DNA of 64,000 bases from Pseudomonadota bacterium (GCA_021805565.1 JAJZFA010000013.1:1-64000), one strand, 5' to 3'; numbered from the stretch's first letter, positions 26,295 to 35,474 are shown. Notes: generated from the sequence alone by a model not told the origin. Numbers and translations are program-made.

Positions 26295-26989
26295 TGCCGC
26301 GTCCGCCGCGCAAGACGCCGCCGATGACCAGAGCCGGGGTACACTCGTTCATCGAAGCGCTCGCCGCGGATAATCCCGCGCCGGAGACCGAACTCCGGTT
26401 TTCCGATGCGTTCACCTTGCTGGTTGCCGTTGTTTTGTCTGCCCAGGCCACGGATGTCTCGGTCAATCGGGCGACCGAGACGCTGTTCAAAGTCGCGGCG
26501 ACGCCGAAGGCCTTGGCGGACCTCGGTATCGAAGGGGTTGCGTCCCATATCCGCTCGATCGGCTTATGGCAGACCAAGGCGAGGCATGTCGTGCAACTCG
26601 CCCGCGACCTGGAAGAAAAACACGGGGGCGTTGTCCCGGCCAGCCGGGATGCTTTGGAAGCCCTTCCGGGTGTCGGCCGCAAGACCGCCAACGTCGTGCT
26701 GAACGTGGCGTTCGGTCAGTCCGCGATGGCGGTCGATACGCATATTTTCCGGCTGGGCAACCGCACCGGCCTCGCCCCGGGCAAGACACCGCGTGAGGTC
26801 GAGGATGGTTTGGTCAGGCGGCTTCCGCCTGGGTGGCTGAGGGATGCCCATCATTGGCTGATTCTGCATGGCCGGTATGTGTGCAAGGCGCGCAAGCCCG
26901 AATGCTGGCGATGCGCCGCGGCGTCCGTGTGCCGCTACGGCGACAAGACACCGCCGCCGTCGCCCGGGTCCGCGATTCAGGCCACCTGA
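26294..26989 (+). CDS. nth: Endonuclease III
   Basis: A 231-residue bifunctional DNA glycosylase/AP lyase for oxidised pyrimidines. The helix-hairpin-helix LPGVGRKTANVVL carries the catalytic Lys130, and Asp148 lies in VDTHIFR. The [4Fe-4S] ligands Cys197, Cys204, Cys207 and Cys213 keep the CX6CX2CX5C spacing. The start overlaps the FGase stop (TAATG), and its 3' end overlaps the convergent ACT-like gene by 13 nt. Confidence 0.96.
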   Translation: MPRPPRKTPPMTRAGVHSFIEALAADNPAPETELRFSDAFTLLVAVVLSAQATDVSVNRATETLFKVAATPKALADLGIEGVASHIRSIGLWQTKARHVVQLARDLEEKHGGVVPASRDALEALPGVGRKTANVVLNVAFGQSAMAVDTHIFRLGNRTGLAPGKTPREVEDGLVRRLPPGWLRDAHHWLILHGRYVCKARKPECWRCAAASVCRYGDKTPPPSPGSAIQAT

Positions 26990-27267
26990 CGCAGACCGGG
27001 ACGTGCGACACGCGATACGCCACGCACGCCGATCACCTGGGACAGATTGCCCTCTACAAGGTGAACCACTTCGGCTGGCATGGATTCCATGGCGATTTCC
27101 ACATGCATTGTATTGCCGGATCGGTGCGACCACATCCGATCCGGGACCAGATCGCGCTTCGCATAGGGCTGTAGAAGCCGGGACAGCAAGCCGGGCGATG
27201 CATCGGCATCGACTAAAAAGCGAACAAAAACCGTGTACGGCTGGGCGTGTGTCAAATCGGCGGACAT
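26977..27267 (-). CDS. Small ACT-like domain protein
   Basis: A 96-residue protein with AAGGAAT before its ATG. The pattern YTVFVRFLVDADASPGLLSRLLQPYAKRDL, followed by a strand and a second helix, resembles an ACT regulatory fold such as the acetolactate synthase small subunit. No catalytic partner is adjacent, and ligand specificity is unknown. Its 5' leader contains a 9-bp perfect hairpin at 27310-27330. The assignment to the ACT fold is by pattern only. Confidence 0.6.
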   Translation of the reverse strand: MSADLTHAQPYTVFVRFLVDADASPGLLSRLLQPYAKRDLVPDRMWSHRSGNTMHVEIAMESMPAEVVHLVEGNLSQVIGVRGVSRVARPGLRQVA

Positions 27268-27309
27268 AGCGGAATTCCTTGAGCGACAGACCGGAAAAGC
27301 GGGAGTAAC

Positions 27310-27330
27310 CCCGGCTGCTAGGCAGCCGGG
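27310..27330 (-). other. Strong hairpin in the leader of the ACT-like gene
   Basis: CCCGGCTGC (27310-27318) and GCAGCCGGG (27322-27330) form a perfect 9-bp stem with a 3-nt loop. It lies between the end of the DUF2125 gene and the start of the ACT-like gene, both on the minus strand. No U-run follows, so terminator, attenuator or mRNA-stabilising roles are all possible. Confidence 0.45.
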
Positions 27331-27380
27331 CCGCTAATTCGGAAAGTCTGGAATCCAACACACATGTCGTTCGTATAGCA

Positions 27381-28430
27381 TTAAGGCGACGGCCAGTCCA
27401 GTTCCGGGAAGCGCACCAGGGGCACCTGACGCATCGACAGCGTCCGGTATTGCAGTGTCAGCGGCACATCCACCGAGGATGCTTCATCGGAGTCGCCGGT
27501 TCCGGCCATGAGCGACAAGATCGCCTTGGCCGCGGTTGCGACCGATTTCGTAAGCATTCCAGCCGCCGCCAGCCGATCCAGCGTGTCGGCATAGCCGGCG
27601 ATGCGGGCATTGCCGCTGCCCATGGGTTGAAGCTGATCGTCCAGGGCCAGCGTCGCCGATCCCGTCAGGCCCAACGGCCCCCATCCCATCGCGAAATGCG
27701 TGATTTCCACAGATCCGCCGCCGTCGCGCCAGGCCGCGGCCGCCTGTGCGATCGCGCCGGCCTGGGGCAGCGCGCCATTCAGCCGTCCGTCCAAGGACAC
27801 CGACGATAGGTTGGGCCCGAGCGGCCACTTGATGGTCGCCGGCAGCGCGATGGCCTCCGCGGCGACCGAAAGAGTGGCCGCCGGACCTGGATCGCCGGGT
27901 TGCGCATCGGCGACAATCGCGGCGTTCGCGTTCAGCAGGCCGGCCGTTGCATGCCAGGCGCCTGTCGCGGCTTCCAGGCGCAAACCGCTGGCGTGGAATG
28001 AGGCCGAAACCGGGCCATTCCGCCGCAACGGCATCAGCAGAGACGCCTCGTCGCTGGTCACGATCAGGTCCGGAACGCCGGCGGTGCGCACATGCACCGG
28101 CCCTGTCAGCGACAGCCCTAACGTGGAGGGGTCGAACAACGACACAGACAGGGTGACGGCGGCGGACGCGATGTCCACTTCGCCTGGAACCCGCGGTCCC
28201 GTATGATGCAGGGTTAGATTCGGCACAATAAGCACCGCCGTCGTTGGCCAGCCACCGGCCGACAGCGGCCCCGATTCGGCGATCCAACTGTCAGCTATCT
28301 GTCCGGCCTTCCAGTCCTGGAAGCCAGTTCGCAGCCGTTCGGTCGCGATTCGCCAGTAAGCACCGTCCGCCGCGGCCAGAAGCAGCGTAATCGAAACGGC
28401 AATGATCCAGTATTTGCGCGGCATCGTCAT
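27381..28430 (-). CDS. DUF2125 domain protein, probably membrane-anchored and periplasmic
   Basis: A 349-residue protein with an uncleaved-looking N-terminal hydrophobic segment (YWIIAVSITLLLAAADGAYW) after MPRK. A long beta-rich domain follows, typical of DUF2125, which includes GPVHVRTAGVPDLIVTSDEASL and MGWGPLGLTGSATLALDDQLQP. The last motif recalls AsmA/lipid-transfer-like repeated strands. The function is unknown. It follows plsC on the same strand after an AT-rich gap. Confidence 0.75.
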   Translation of the reverse strand: MTMPRKYWIIAVSITLLLAAADGAYWRIATERLRTGFQDWKAGQIADSWIAESGPLSAGGWPTTAVLIVPNLTLHHTGPRVPGEVDIASAAVTLSVSLFDPSTLGLSLTGPVHVRTAGVPDLIVTSDEASLLMPLRRNGPVSASFHASGLRLEAATGAWHATAGLLNANAAIVADAQPGDPGPAATLSVAAEAIALPATIKWPLGPNLSSVSLDGRLNGALPQAGAIAQAAAAWRDGGGSVEITHFAMGWGPLGLTGSATLALDDQLQPMGSGNARIAGYADTLDRLAAAGMLTKSVATAAKAILSLMAGTGDSDEASSVDVPLTLQYRTLSMRQVPLVRFPELDWPSP

Positions 28431-28661
28431 TCTGTTCGGGTAACGGCGCTATTATACCCATCGGCCCATCGTGGCGAGTCATCGAATTTCAGACGAAATA
28501 CGCCCGCGGACCTACAACCGGAAGGCGAGCAAGAAAATTCATCCCCAGGATGGTAAAACGGCCGACGGACGGCGCCGATGACAATAAAACTATATCTCAC
28601 AATTATTTATAATGCATTCTTAACGTGCTCGCGGAACCGTGATCCGAGATTTCGCACAGAG

Positions 28662-28670
28662 TTATCCACA
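28662..28670 (+). promoter_or_regulatory. Perfect DnaA-box sequence in an AT-rich gap
   Basis: TTATCCACA matches the consensus DnaA box exactly. It lies in the gap between plsC and the DUF2125 gene, next to an AT-rich stretch (about 28585-28625). Only one perfect box is present, so an origin is unlikely. Regulation of a nearby promoter, or chance, are the alternatives. Confidence 0.3.
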
Positions 28671-28673
28671 ATT

Positions 28674-29396
28674 TTATCCGTCCCCCAGCGTCTCGCGACG
28701 GATCTGGGCATCGAGCGCCGCCAGGGCCTCTTCCAGCGTCCGCATCAGGACCAGCCGGCTGGTATCCGCCGGGATTGGCGTACCGATGACGATCCGTATG
28801 GTTCCGGGTTTCTTACGAAAGGCGCGGCGCGCCCAAAACCGGCCGGAATCGGTGGAAACCGGGATGACTGGCAACCCGGTGCGGGACGCCAACGCCGCGA
28901 CACCGGCATGTAATGGTCCGGGACGTCCGGGCTCGCTTCTGGTTCCTTCGGGGAAAATCACGATCTGACGTTGCTCGCGCAGCGCACGATCGGCCTCCCG
29001 CAGCAATATCCGCACGGCGCCACCGCCGGCATCGCGGTTCACCGCGATCATGCCGGATGCGGCGATCAACGGGCCGAACAATGGAATTCGCAACAGGTCG
29101 TCCTTGAAGACATAGCAGCAGCGCGGCAGCAGCGTCAGCCAGACAAATGTGTCAAAGGCGGATTGATGGCGGGATGCGATCAGGGCTGGACCTGGCGGGA
29201 TGTTTTCAAGCCCGGTCACCCGCACATGAATCCCGCAAATGATTCGCGCGGCGGCGGCCAGGGCGCGCCCCCACAGTACCGCCATGCCCAGAACCTTGGC
29301 CGGCTTTAGAATGCGGGTGACCGTCGCGGCGACGGTCATCGCGAAGCTTATTGCGAAGAACGCAACGTTGAAAACCGCCGAACGCAGAACGATCAT
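28674..29396 (-). CDS. plsC: 1-acyl-sn-glycerol-3-phosphate acyltransferase
   Basis: A 240-residue lysophosphatidate acyltransferase of the inner membrane. The catalytic HX4D motif is HQSAFD (near residue 76), and the substrate-binding FPEGTRS motif lies near residue 148. An N-terminal hydrophobic helix follows MIVLRSAVFNVAFFAIS. The ATG at 29396 overlaps the ydcF-like stop codon by 4 nt; the frame remains open far upstream but without protein-like content. Co-transcription with ftsE, ftsX and the YdcF gene is likely. Confidence 0.92.
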   Translation of the reverse strand: MIVLRSAVFNVAFFAISFAMTVAATVTRILKPAKVLGMAVLWGRALAAAARIICGIHVRVTGLENIPPGPALIASRHQSAFDTFVWLTLLPRCCYVFKDDLLRIPLFGPLIAASGMIAVNRDAGGGAVRILLREADRALREQRQIVIFPEGTRSEPGRPGPLHAGVAALASRTGLPVIPVSTDSGRFWARRAFRKKPGTIRIVIGTPIPADTSRLVLMRTLEEALAALDAQIRRETLGDG

Positions 29397-30016
29397 CCAC
29401 TGGCACCCACTGGCAGGACGTAAGGCGAAACCGGCTCTCGCGATGGAAACCACACCGACAGGCCGGACACCGTCAGCAGATACTTCGCATATTCCGCGGT
29501 TTCCAGCTTCCATCCAGGACCTTTTCCAGCAGGGTCCGGAAAGACCGGCGACGCATACAGCCGAACGCCGGGTAGTGCCCGGTGCAATTCCGCCAAGGCG
29601 CGCGGCATATGCCACGCGGCGGTGACCACGATCAGCGACCGGATGTGGTTTTGTTCCGCCCAGGCCGCTGTTTCTACCCCGTTGCCACGGGTCGAGGCGG
29701 CATAGCGACCCACCGTGATGCGGTCTGCCAGGGGCTGCGTGTCGATCCCCGCCAGCCGGCCGATCGTGGCAAGATCGGACCCGCCGCCGATGCCGCTGAG
29801 CAACAACTGGCCGGCCTGGCCATCGGCCAGCAGATGCAACGCCCGATCCACCCGGCCCGCGCCGCCGGTTAACGCCACAATTCCGCCAGCGTGCGGTGGC
29901 GGTTCCGCCGGGTGATGAATAACATGCACAAACCAGGCGAATCCGCCAAGCCAGCATGCGGCGACCAGCAAGGCGACACTGGCGGGGAGCCACAGCCGAA
30001 CCCGACGGGGCATCAT
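29393..30016 (-). CDS. YdcF/DUF218-family membrane-anchored protein
   Basis: A 207-residue protein with an N-terminal transmembrane segment (residues ~8-30) and a DUF218 domain. The domain shows GGIVALTGGAGRVDRAL, LLLSGIGGG, NGVETAAWAEQ and LIVVTAAWHMPRAL, the usual order in the ElyC/SanA/YdcF group. Relatives act in cell-envelope or exopolysaccharide processes, but the biochemistry is unsettled. The ATG at 30016 overlaps the ftsX stop; its own stop overlaps plsC. Confidence 0.85.
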   Translation of the reverse strand: MMPRRVRLWLPASVALLVAACWLGGFAWFVHVIHHPAEPPPHAGGIVALTGGAGRVDRALHLLADGQAGQLLLSGIGGGSDLATIGRLAGIDTQPLADRITVGRYAASTRGNGVETAAWAEQNHIRSLIVVTAAWHMPRALAELHRALPGVRLYASPVFPDPAGKGPGWKLETAEYAKYLLTVSGLSVWFPSREPVSPYVLPVGASG

Positions 30017-30987
30017 GGCAGCCGCCGCAGCCAGCGGCGCACCGCGGTTTGCGCGGTAACGAAGCCGATCGCCGCCGCACCCGCCGGTAAGCCAAGCAAT
30101 GCCACCCACAATGCCGCCGGCAACGCGCCAAGCACCGCCGGCAATGTGTCGCCGGCCGCCCCCGCGTCGCCAGCGAACGGTGCCGCGAGCCGAACCAGGG
30201 CCAGCAGCACCGGCAGCGCCGCCATCGCGCCGCACGCCGCCCCCGCCGTTGCCAGAATGGTTGCCCGGCCGGCGAACCGGGCGGCGATAAACCCGTCGGT
30301 CGCACCCAGTCCGTGAACGATCTCGATCGCTTCTCGCCGGGTGGACAGTCCGGCCCGTGTCGCCACCGCGATCACCGCCGCGGCCACGCCGGCCACCAGC
30401 ACCAGGGCAAAACCGGCGCAGGCCTGCAGACTGCGCGCCAGGATCGCGAGACGCCCGATCCAGACACCGTGATCCTCCACCATCGTGTCTGGCGCCACCG
30501 AGGTCAGCCGGCGCGAGAGCGCTTCGGTCCCGTCATCCGCTCTGGCCCCCGCACTGGCATTGTTCGCCAAATCGCTATCGGCCGCCGCGGTGGCATCGGT
30601 CAGGCGCACGGCGATGACCGCGGGCACCGGGATCGCCAACCGCTCCGCCCCCTGACCCAGCCAGGGCTTGAGCAGGTCGGCGAGTTCGCTGTCCGACAGG
30701 GCGTGGACCGATGCGACGCCTGGCGTGCCGGACAGAAGCGCGAGCACCGCCGCCAGCCGGGTCTGGGTGCCCTGAGCGGCCGCCGCGGCCGGTCGCGGCA
30801 CCTGCACGGTCAGCGACGCACCGGCACCCTGGCGCCAGTGTCGCGACAGCGCGGCGGTACCGAACCATCCGGCCATGGCGAGCGCCGCCAGGAACGCCAT
30901 CGCCGCCACCAGCAGCGGCAGCATCCGGTCGGACAGCGCGCGCCGCAATCCCAGTTCGTCGAACCCGGAGGGCCTGAATGAGATCAT
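30013..30987 (-). CDS. ftsX: Cell division ABC transporter permease FtsX
   Basis: A 324-residue membrane protein with one N-terminal transmembrane segment (about 24-46), a periplasmic domain (about 50-185) and three C-terminal hydrophobic segments. The REAIEIVHGLGATDGFIAARF loop after the second segment is the family's cytoplasmic coupling region. With FtsE it forms the complex that controls septal peptidoglycan hydrolases. It overlaps ftsE and the ydcF-like gene by 4 nt each. The sequence is Ala-rich and poorly conserved, as usual for FtsX. Confidence 0.9.
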   Translation of the reverse strand: MISFRPSGFDELGLRRALSDRMLPLLVAAMAFLAALAMAGWFGTAALSRHWRQGAGASLTVQVPRPAAAAAQGTQTRLAAVLALLSGTPGVASVHALSDSELADLLKPWLGQGAERLAIPVPAVIAVRLTDATAAADSDLANNASAGARADDGTEALSRRLTSVAPDTMVEDHGVWIGRLAILARSLQACAGFALVLVAGVAAAVIAVATRAGLSTRREAIEIVHGLGATDGFIAARFAGRATILATAGAACGAMAALPVLLALVRLAAPFAGDAGAAGDTLPAVLGALPAALWVALLGLPAGAAAIGFVTAQTAVRRWLRRLP

Positions 30988-31682
30988 GTGGCCCGCCCGT
31001 GATCGTCGCGCAGACGGCCGTTGGCGATGTGCAGCGTTGCCGCCGGATGGCGTTCGGCCAGCAACTCGTTATGGGTGGCCACGATCACGGTCGTGCCGAT
31101 CCGGTTCATCTCTTTGAATAATTGCATCAGGCGTTCTGCCTGACCGTCGTCGAGATTGCCGGTCGGTTCATCCGCGAGCAGCAGCGCCGGCCGTGTGACG
31201 ACCGCCCTGGCGATGGCAACGCGTTGCTGCTCGCCACCCGACAGTTCGGCGGGGCGGGCGTCCAGGGACCGCGACAGGCCAACCCAGCGCAGCAATTCCC
31301 CGGCATCCGCTCGGATCTGGCCCTCGGGACGGCCGGCCAGACGCAGCGGCAGGGCCACATTGTCGAACGCGGACAAATGCGGCAGCAGACGGAAATCCTG
31401 GAACACCACGCCGATACGGCGGCGCAGCGGTGGCAGCGCGCGGCGCGGCGCGGCGCCGGCGTCGGTGCCGAACAGCGTCAGCCGCCCGCGTGTCGGCCGC
31501 ACCGCAAGATACAGCAGCCGCAGCAGGCTGGTCTTGCCGGCGCCCGACGGCCCCATCAGCCAGCGGAACGCTCCCGCTTCCAGGTGGAAGCAGATATCGT
31601 GCAGCACCTCGGGCGCCGCGGCCGAATCCGCACGCGCCCCACCTGACCGATAGCGCAACCCGACGGCTTCGAACCTCAGCAT
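30984..31682 (-). CDS. ftsE: Cell division ATP-binding protein FtsE
   Basis: A 232-residue ABC ATPase. Walker A is GPSGAGKTS (residues 44-52), the signature LSGGEQQRVAIARAVV is near residue 146, and Walker B LLLADEPTGNLD follows. The EPTGNLD sequence is characteristic of the FtsE/LolD/MacB group. An insertion of about 15 residues (RSGGARADSAAAPEV) lies before the core domain. Gene order ftsE-ftsX-ydcF-plsC with 4-nt overlaps indicates one operon. It is divergent from the zinc-ribbon gene. Confidence 0.93.
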   Translation of the reverse strand: MLRFEAVGLRYRSGGARADSAAAPEVLHDICFHLEAGAFRWLMGPSGAGKTSLLRLLYLAVRPTRGRLTLFGTDAGAAPRRALPPLRRRIGVVFQDFRLLPHLSAFDNVALPLRLAGRPEGQIRADAGELLRWVGLSRSLDARPAELSGGEQQRVAIARAVVTRPALLLADEPTGNLDDGQAERLMQLFKEMNRIGTTVIVATHNELLAERHPAATLHIANGRLRDDHGRAT

Positions 31683-31843
31683 ACCGTCAACTTACCCGGC
31701 CCGGACGGTTCTTGCCATTCCACCCGCATCGCCGGTTGCATTTTCGCCGTGTCAGGGCTGAAAGGCTTTCGGACAGCGGTCCATCCGGTCTAGTATCCCA
31801 ATGATTCAACAAGCGGTTGCACGCTCTTTCACCACGGGTTTCC

Positions 31844-32281
31844 ATGCGGATCGACTGCCCAGGCTGTGCCGCCGAATACAATGTGCCCGAGGTCCGGCTG
31901 GTCGCGCGCAAACTGGTACGTTGCGCCCGTTGCGGGGTGGAATGGCAACCGGCCCGCGTGGATGCTGCGGCCACGGCGGCGCCTGAACCGGAACCGGACC
32001 ATGGGTATCCGGCACCGGCACGGACGGTGGCTGCTTCGGAACCGGTGCCGGGCATCCAGGCAATGGATCGCCTTGCAGCCGCCGCCGCACTCGACGGGCC
32101 ACCGGCCGGATTGATGGCGGTTTGGGTCTTGACCGTTCTTGTATTGTTAGGGGCGGTCGTGGCGGCCGTAACCTGGCGGGATGCGGTCATGCGGGCCTGG
32201 CCTCCGAGCGGTCGGATTTTGGTGTATTTTGGTCCGCCGGCTACGGCAACCGCGCAAATTGTGGACAAGAAATCCGAATAA
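31844..32281 (+). CDS. MJ0042-type zinc-ribbon membrane protein
   Basis: A 145-residue protein. The N-terminal MRIDCPGCAAEYNVP plus KLVRCARCGVEW give two CX2C pairs of an MJ0042-type zinc finger (residues 5-32). A Pro/Ala-rich linker leads to one transmembrane helix (about residues 92-113, LMAVWVLTVLVLLGAVVAAV) and a short tail. Similar genes sit divergently from ftsE in many alphaproteobacteria. The function is unknown. No clear ribosome site precedes the ATG. Confidence 0.8.
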   Translation: MRIDCPGCAAEYNVPEVRLVARKLVRCARCGVEWQPARVDAAATAAPEPEPDHGYPAPARTVAASEPVPGIQAMDRLAAAAALDGPPAGLMAVWVLTVLVLLGAVVAAVTWRDAVMRAWPPSGRILVYFGPPATATAQIVDKKSE

Positions 32282-32440
32282 GATGTGAAGGCGCTCCTAA
32301 TTCCGCCATATCCGGGGGTTTCATGGGCAAAACAGACGCACCCAGCCAGGTCGCATGCCCCGATGCGCTGCAAATTATTGAATACGGCGCCCCGACCATG
32401 CTTTCCTGGGGGCGGCCTAGATTATGAAAAGGTATCCAGA

Positions 32441-34960
32441 GTGGCGCTTGAAATCGACGCGACCGACCAATCCGAAAATGAAGCGGCAGCCCATGACCCG
32501 GTAAGCGATGCCGGAGACGTCGCGGCTTTGCAGGCCGCGATCCTCGACAAACTTATGTATATGGTTGGCAAGCGCAGGGCGATCGCGACCAGCCGGGACT
32601 GGCTCATGGCAACCTCGTTCGCCCTGCGCGACCGGATCGTCGATCGCTGGCTGGCCGGCATCGAATCGGCGTATCAGAACGGATCTAAGCGCGTTTATTA
32701 CCTTTCGCTGGAATTTCTGATCGGCCGTCTCCTGTTCGACAATCTCAATAATCTCAACACGCTCGGTACAATGCGGGCGGCCCTCGCGGCGCTGGAAGTC
32801 GATCTCGACACGTTGCGCGCACTGGAACCGGACGCGGCACTCGGCAACGGCGGACTCGGGCGGCTGGCCGCGTGCTTCATGGAAAGCATGGCGACGCTGG
32901 ACATCCCCGCGCACGGCTACGGCATCCGCTATGAGCACGGGCTGTTTCGGCAGGTGATGAAAAACGGCTGGCAGCAGGAATTTCCCGAAGACTGGCTGGC
33001 CCTGGGCAACCCATGGGAATTCCACCGGCCGGAGGTGAATTATCCGATCGGCTTCGGCGGCTCGATCGAGGCGGTGGCGATCTCAGAAGCGGCGGTGCGC
33101 CATGTGTGGCATCCCGCCGAAACCATCGAGGCCGTGGCCTATGACACGCCGTCGGTCGGCTGGCGTGGCCGCCGCGTCAACACGCTGCGGCTGTGGTCGG
33201 CGCATTCGGCCGATCCGTTGCGGCTGGAGGCGTTCAACCAGGGCGACTATGCCGGCGCGCTGGCGGAACAGGTGAAGGCCGAGTCAATTTCCAAGGTGCT
33301 GTACCCGTCCGACGCTACTCCCGCCGGACAGGAACTGCGGCTGCGCCAGGAGTATTTCTTCGTATCGGCATCGTTGCAGGATCTTGTGCGCCGGCACATC
33401 AAGGCGTTCGGTCATATCGGCAATCTGGCCGACAAAACGTCGATCCAGTTAAACGACACCCACCCGGCCATCGGTGTCGCCGAAATGATGCGCATTCTGC
33501 TCGACCTCCATCAGATCCCCTGGGAGGAGGCATGGCGGATGACGCGGGCGACTTTCAGCTATACCAACCACACCTTGCTGCCGGAGGCGCTGGAAGTCTG
33601 GCCAGTTCCGCTGATGGAGCGCCTGCTGCCGCGCCATATGCAGATTATCTATCTGATCAATGCGCTGCATCTGGGGGAGGTGCGGAAGGAACACCCCGGC
33701 GATGACGCGCTTCTGTCCAGCGTGTCGATCATCGACGAGCACCAGGGGCGGCGCGTGCGCATGAGCCATCTGGCGTTCTTGGGATCGCATCGCGTCAACG
33801 GCGTATCCGCCCTGCATACCGGCCTTATGCGAGAAACCGTGTTTCACGATCTGCATGGGCTGTTTCCCGATCGGATTGTCAACGTGACCAACGGCATCGC
33901 CTTCCGCCGCTGGCTGCATGAGTCAAATCCGCGGCTGACCCGGCTGCTGGTCGATGCTGCGGGGCCGGCAATTCTGGACGACGAGAACGCCCTGACCAAG
34001 ATTCGGCCGCTGGCCGGCGATCGTGCGTTTCAAAAACGGTTCGCCGCCAGCCGCTATATCAATAAGCTGGCGTTGTCGGACCTGATCCGGCGCGAACTGG
34101 AAATTCGCGTCGATCCGCACGCGCTGTTCGACGTTCACATCAAACGAATTCATGAATACAAGCGCCAGCTTCTGAATATCCTGGAAGCAATTGCCCTGTA
34201 TAATGCGATCCGGGCGCGCCCGATGGACGACTGGGCCCCGCGGGTGAAGATTTTCGCCGGCAAGGCAGCCGCGAGCTATCAGCAGGCCAAGCTGATCGTC
34301 AAGCTGGTCCACGATGTGGCAAAAGTGATCAACAGCGACCCGACGGTTCGCAATATCCTGAAGATCGTCTTCCTGCCCAATTATTCGGTGAGCCTGGCCG
34401 AGGTCGTCATTCCGGCCGCCGACGTGTCGGAGCAGATTTCGACCGCCGGCATGGAAGCGTCGGGCACCGGCAACATGAAATTTGCCCTGAACGGCGCGTT
34501 GACCATCGGAACGCTGGATGGTGCCAACATCGAAATCCTGGACCGTGTCGGGCCGGACAATATGTTCATTTTCGGCCTGACCGCCGCGCAGGTCGCCGCG
34601 CGGCGGGCCATCGGGATCGATGCGACCGACACGATTGCCGCCTCGCCCATATTGGCCGAGGTACTGGCGAGCGTCGAGGACGGTGTCTTCTCTCCCGACG
34701 ACCGCGACCGCTATCGTGGCCTTGTCGATTCGCTGCGCCATCACGACTATTTTTTGGTGTGCGCCGATTTCGACGATTATTATGCGAAGCAGCGGCGCAT
34801 CGCCGACCTGTGGCGGCGGCCGGACGACTGGTGGCAAGCGTCGATCCTGAACACGGCGAACGTCGGATGGTTCTCTTCCGACCGGTCGATCCGCGAGTAT
34901 GCCAGCACGATCTGGAATGTGCCGGCTTATGGTGGCGGCGGCGGTTTGCCGGGGCGGTAG
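32441..34960 (+). CDS. glgP: Glycogen/starch/alpha-glucan phosphorylase
   Basis: An 839-residue GT35 enzyme releasing glucose-1-phosphate from glycogen. The GTG at 32441 with GAAAAGG eight bases before is chosen; the upstream frame is not protein-like. The N-terminal GKRRAIATSRDW and YYLSLEFLIGRLL are conserved. The PLP signature EASGTGNMKFALNGALT carries the cofactor lysine near residue 680. The length matches standard bacterial phosphorylases. No other glycogen genes are adjacent; the GH63-like glucosidase is 30 kb away. Confidence 0.94.
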   Translation: MALEIDATDQSENEAAAHDPVSDAGDVAALQAAILDKLMYMVGKRRAIATSRDWLMATSFALRDRIVDRWLAGIESAYQNGSKRVYYLSLEFLIGRLLFDNLNNLNTLGTMRAALAALEVDLDTLRALEPDAALGNGGLGRLAACFMESMATLDIPAHGYGIRYEHGLFRQVMKNGWQQEFPEDWLALGNPWEFHRPEVNYPIGFGGSIEAVAISEAAVRHVWHPAETIEAVAYDTPSVGWRGRRVNTLRLWSAHSADPLRLEAFNQGDYAGALAEQVKAESISKVLYPSDATPAGQELRLRQEYFFVSASLQDLVRRHIKAFGHIGNLADKTSIQLNDTHPAIGVAEMMRILLDLHQIPWEEAWRMTRATFSYTNHTLLPEALEVWPVPLMERLLPRHMQIIYLINALHLGEVRKEHPGDDALLSSVSIIDEHQGRRVRMSHLAFLGSHRVNGVSALHTGLMRETVFHDLHGLFPDRIVNVTNGIAFRRWLHESNPRLTRLLVDAAGPAILDDENALTKIRPLAGDRAFQKRFAASRYINKLALSDLIRRELEIRVDPHALFDVHIKRIHEYKRQLLNILEAIALYNAIRARPMDDWAPRVKIFAGKAAASYQQAKLIVKLVHDVAKVINSDPTVRNILKIVFLPNYSVSLAEVVIPAADVSEQISTAGMEASGTGNMKFALNGALTIGTLDGANIEILDRVGPDNMFIFGLTAAQVAARRAIGIDATDTIAASPILAEVLASVEDGVFSPDDRDRYRGLVDSLRHHDYFLVCADFDDYYAKQRRIADLWRRPDDWWQASILNTANVGWFSSDRSIREYASTIWNVPAYGGGGGLPGR

Positions 34961-35096
34961 CGTCTGGGCGGACGCGGGAAGACAGGTATCCGAGCGCCCT
35001 GGAATGCAGCGATGCGGATGCGTGCCGTTGATTCGTCCTCCCAGCCCCCCTAGTCTGGGGCATGAGCAAACAGACGCATTCCGGTCCGGCCGCCCA

Positions 35097-35474
35097 ATGA
35101 GCGACCTTTTTGCACCCGACGGCGGCTGGAAGGTCCGCATCCTGGATCTGTCCGGCGGCGCACAGGACAATATCACCGAGGACATCGGCGGGTTCGATAC
35201 CCTCATGCATGCCAACGCTTTCGCCCGCCGCTATGTGCGGGACTCGGTCGAACGGTGCCGGATTTCTGGCATGTCCACCAAGGATGTCCTGGAAGCCTGG
35301 TTCGCGTTCGGGGAAGACGCGGTGGTTGTCGATGCCGGCGAGGGCGGCTGGAAAAGTGCCACCGAACTGGGCGATTTCGCCGATACACGCGCCAGCCGGG
35401 AAGACCGGGACTGGCGTTCGCTCGACCCACGGCGCGACGGCGCCGATGACGAACCGGATGAGGACGACGTATGA
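35097..35474 (+). CDS. Hypothetical protein coupled to the gltX paralogue
   Basis: A 125-residue acidic protein of unknown function. It has a central helical segment (TLMHANAFARRYVRDSVERCR), then a VLEAWFAFGEDAVVVDAGEGGW segment, and a strongly acidic C-terminus ending DDEPDEDDV. No family is recognised. The chosen ATG at 35097 has no clear ribosome site, so the start is uncertain. The stop overlaps the start of the glutamyl-tRNA synthetase-like gene by 4 nt (ATGA), implying coupled translation. Confidence 0.6.
   Translation: MSDLFAPDGGWKVRILDLSGGAQDNITEDIGGFDTLMHANAFARRYVRDSVERCRISGMSTKDVLEAWFAFGEDAVVVDAGEGGWKSATELGDFADTRASREDRDWRSLDPRRDGADDEPDEDDV

Noticed and set aside
28662-28670. Replication origin at the DnaA box
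   Set aside because: There is a single perfect box, and none of the genes usually near an alphaproteobacterial origin are adjacent.
28674-30305. A 543-codon frame including plsC
   Set aside because: Only the part from 29396 downward is protein-like. The rest is an out-of-frame reading of the ydcF-like and ftsX genes.
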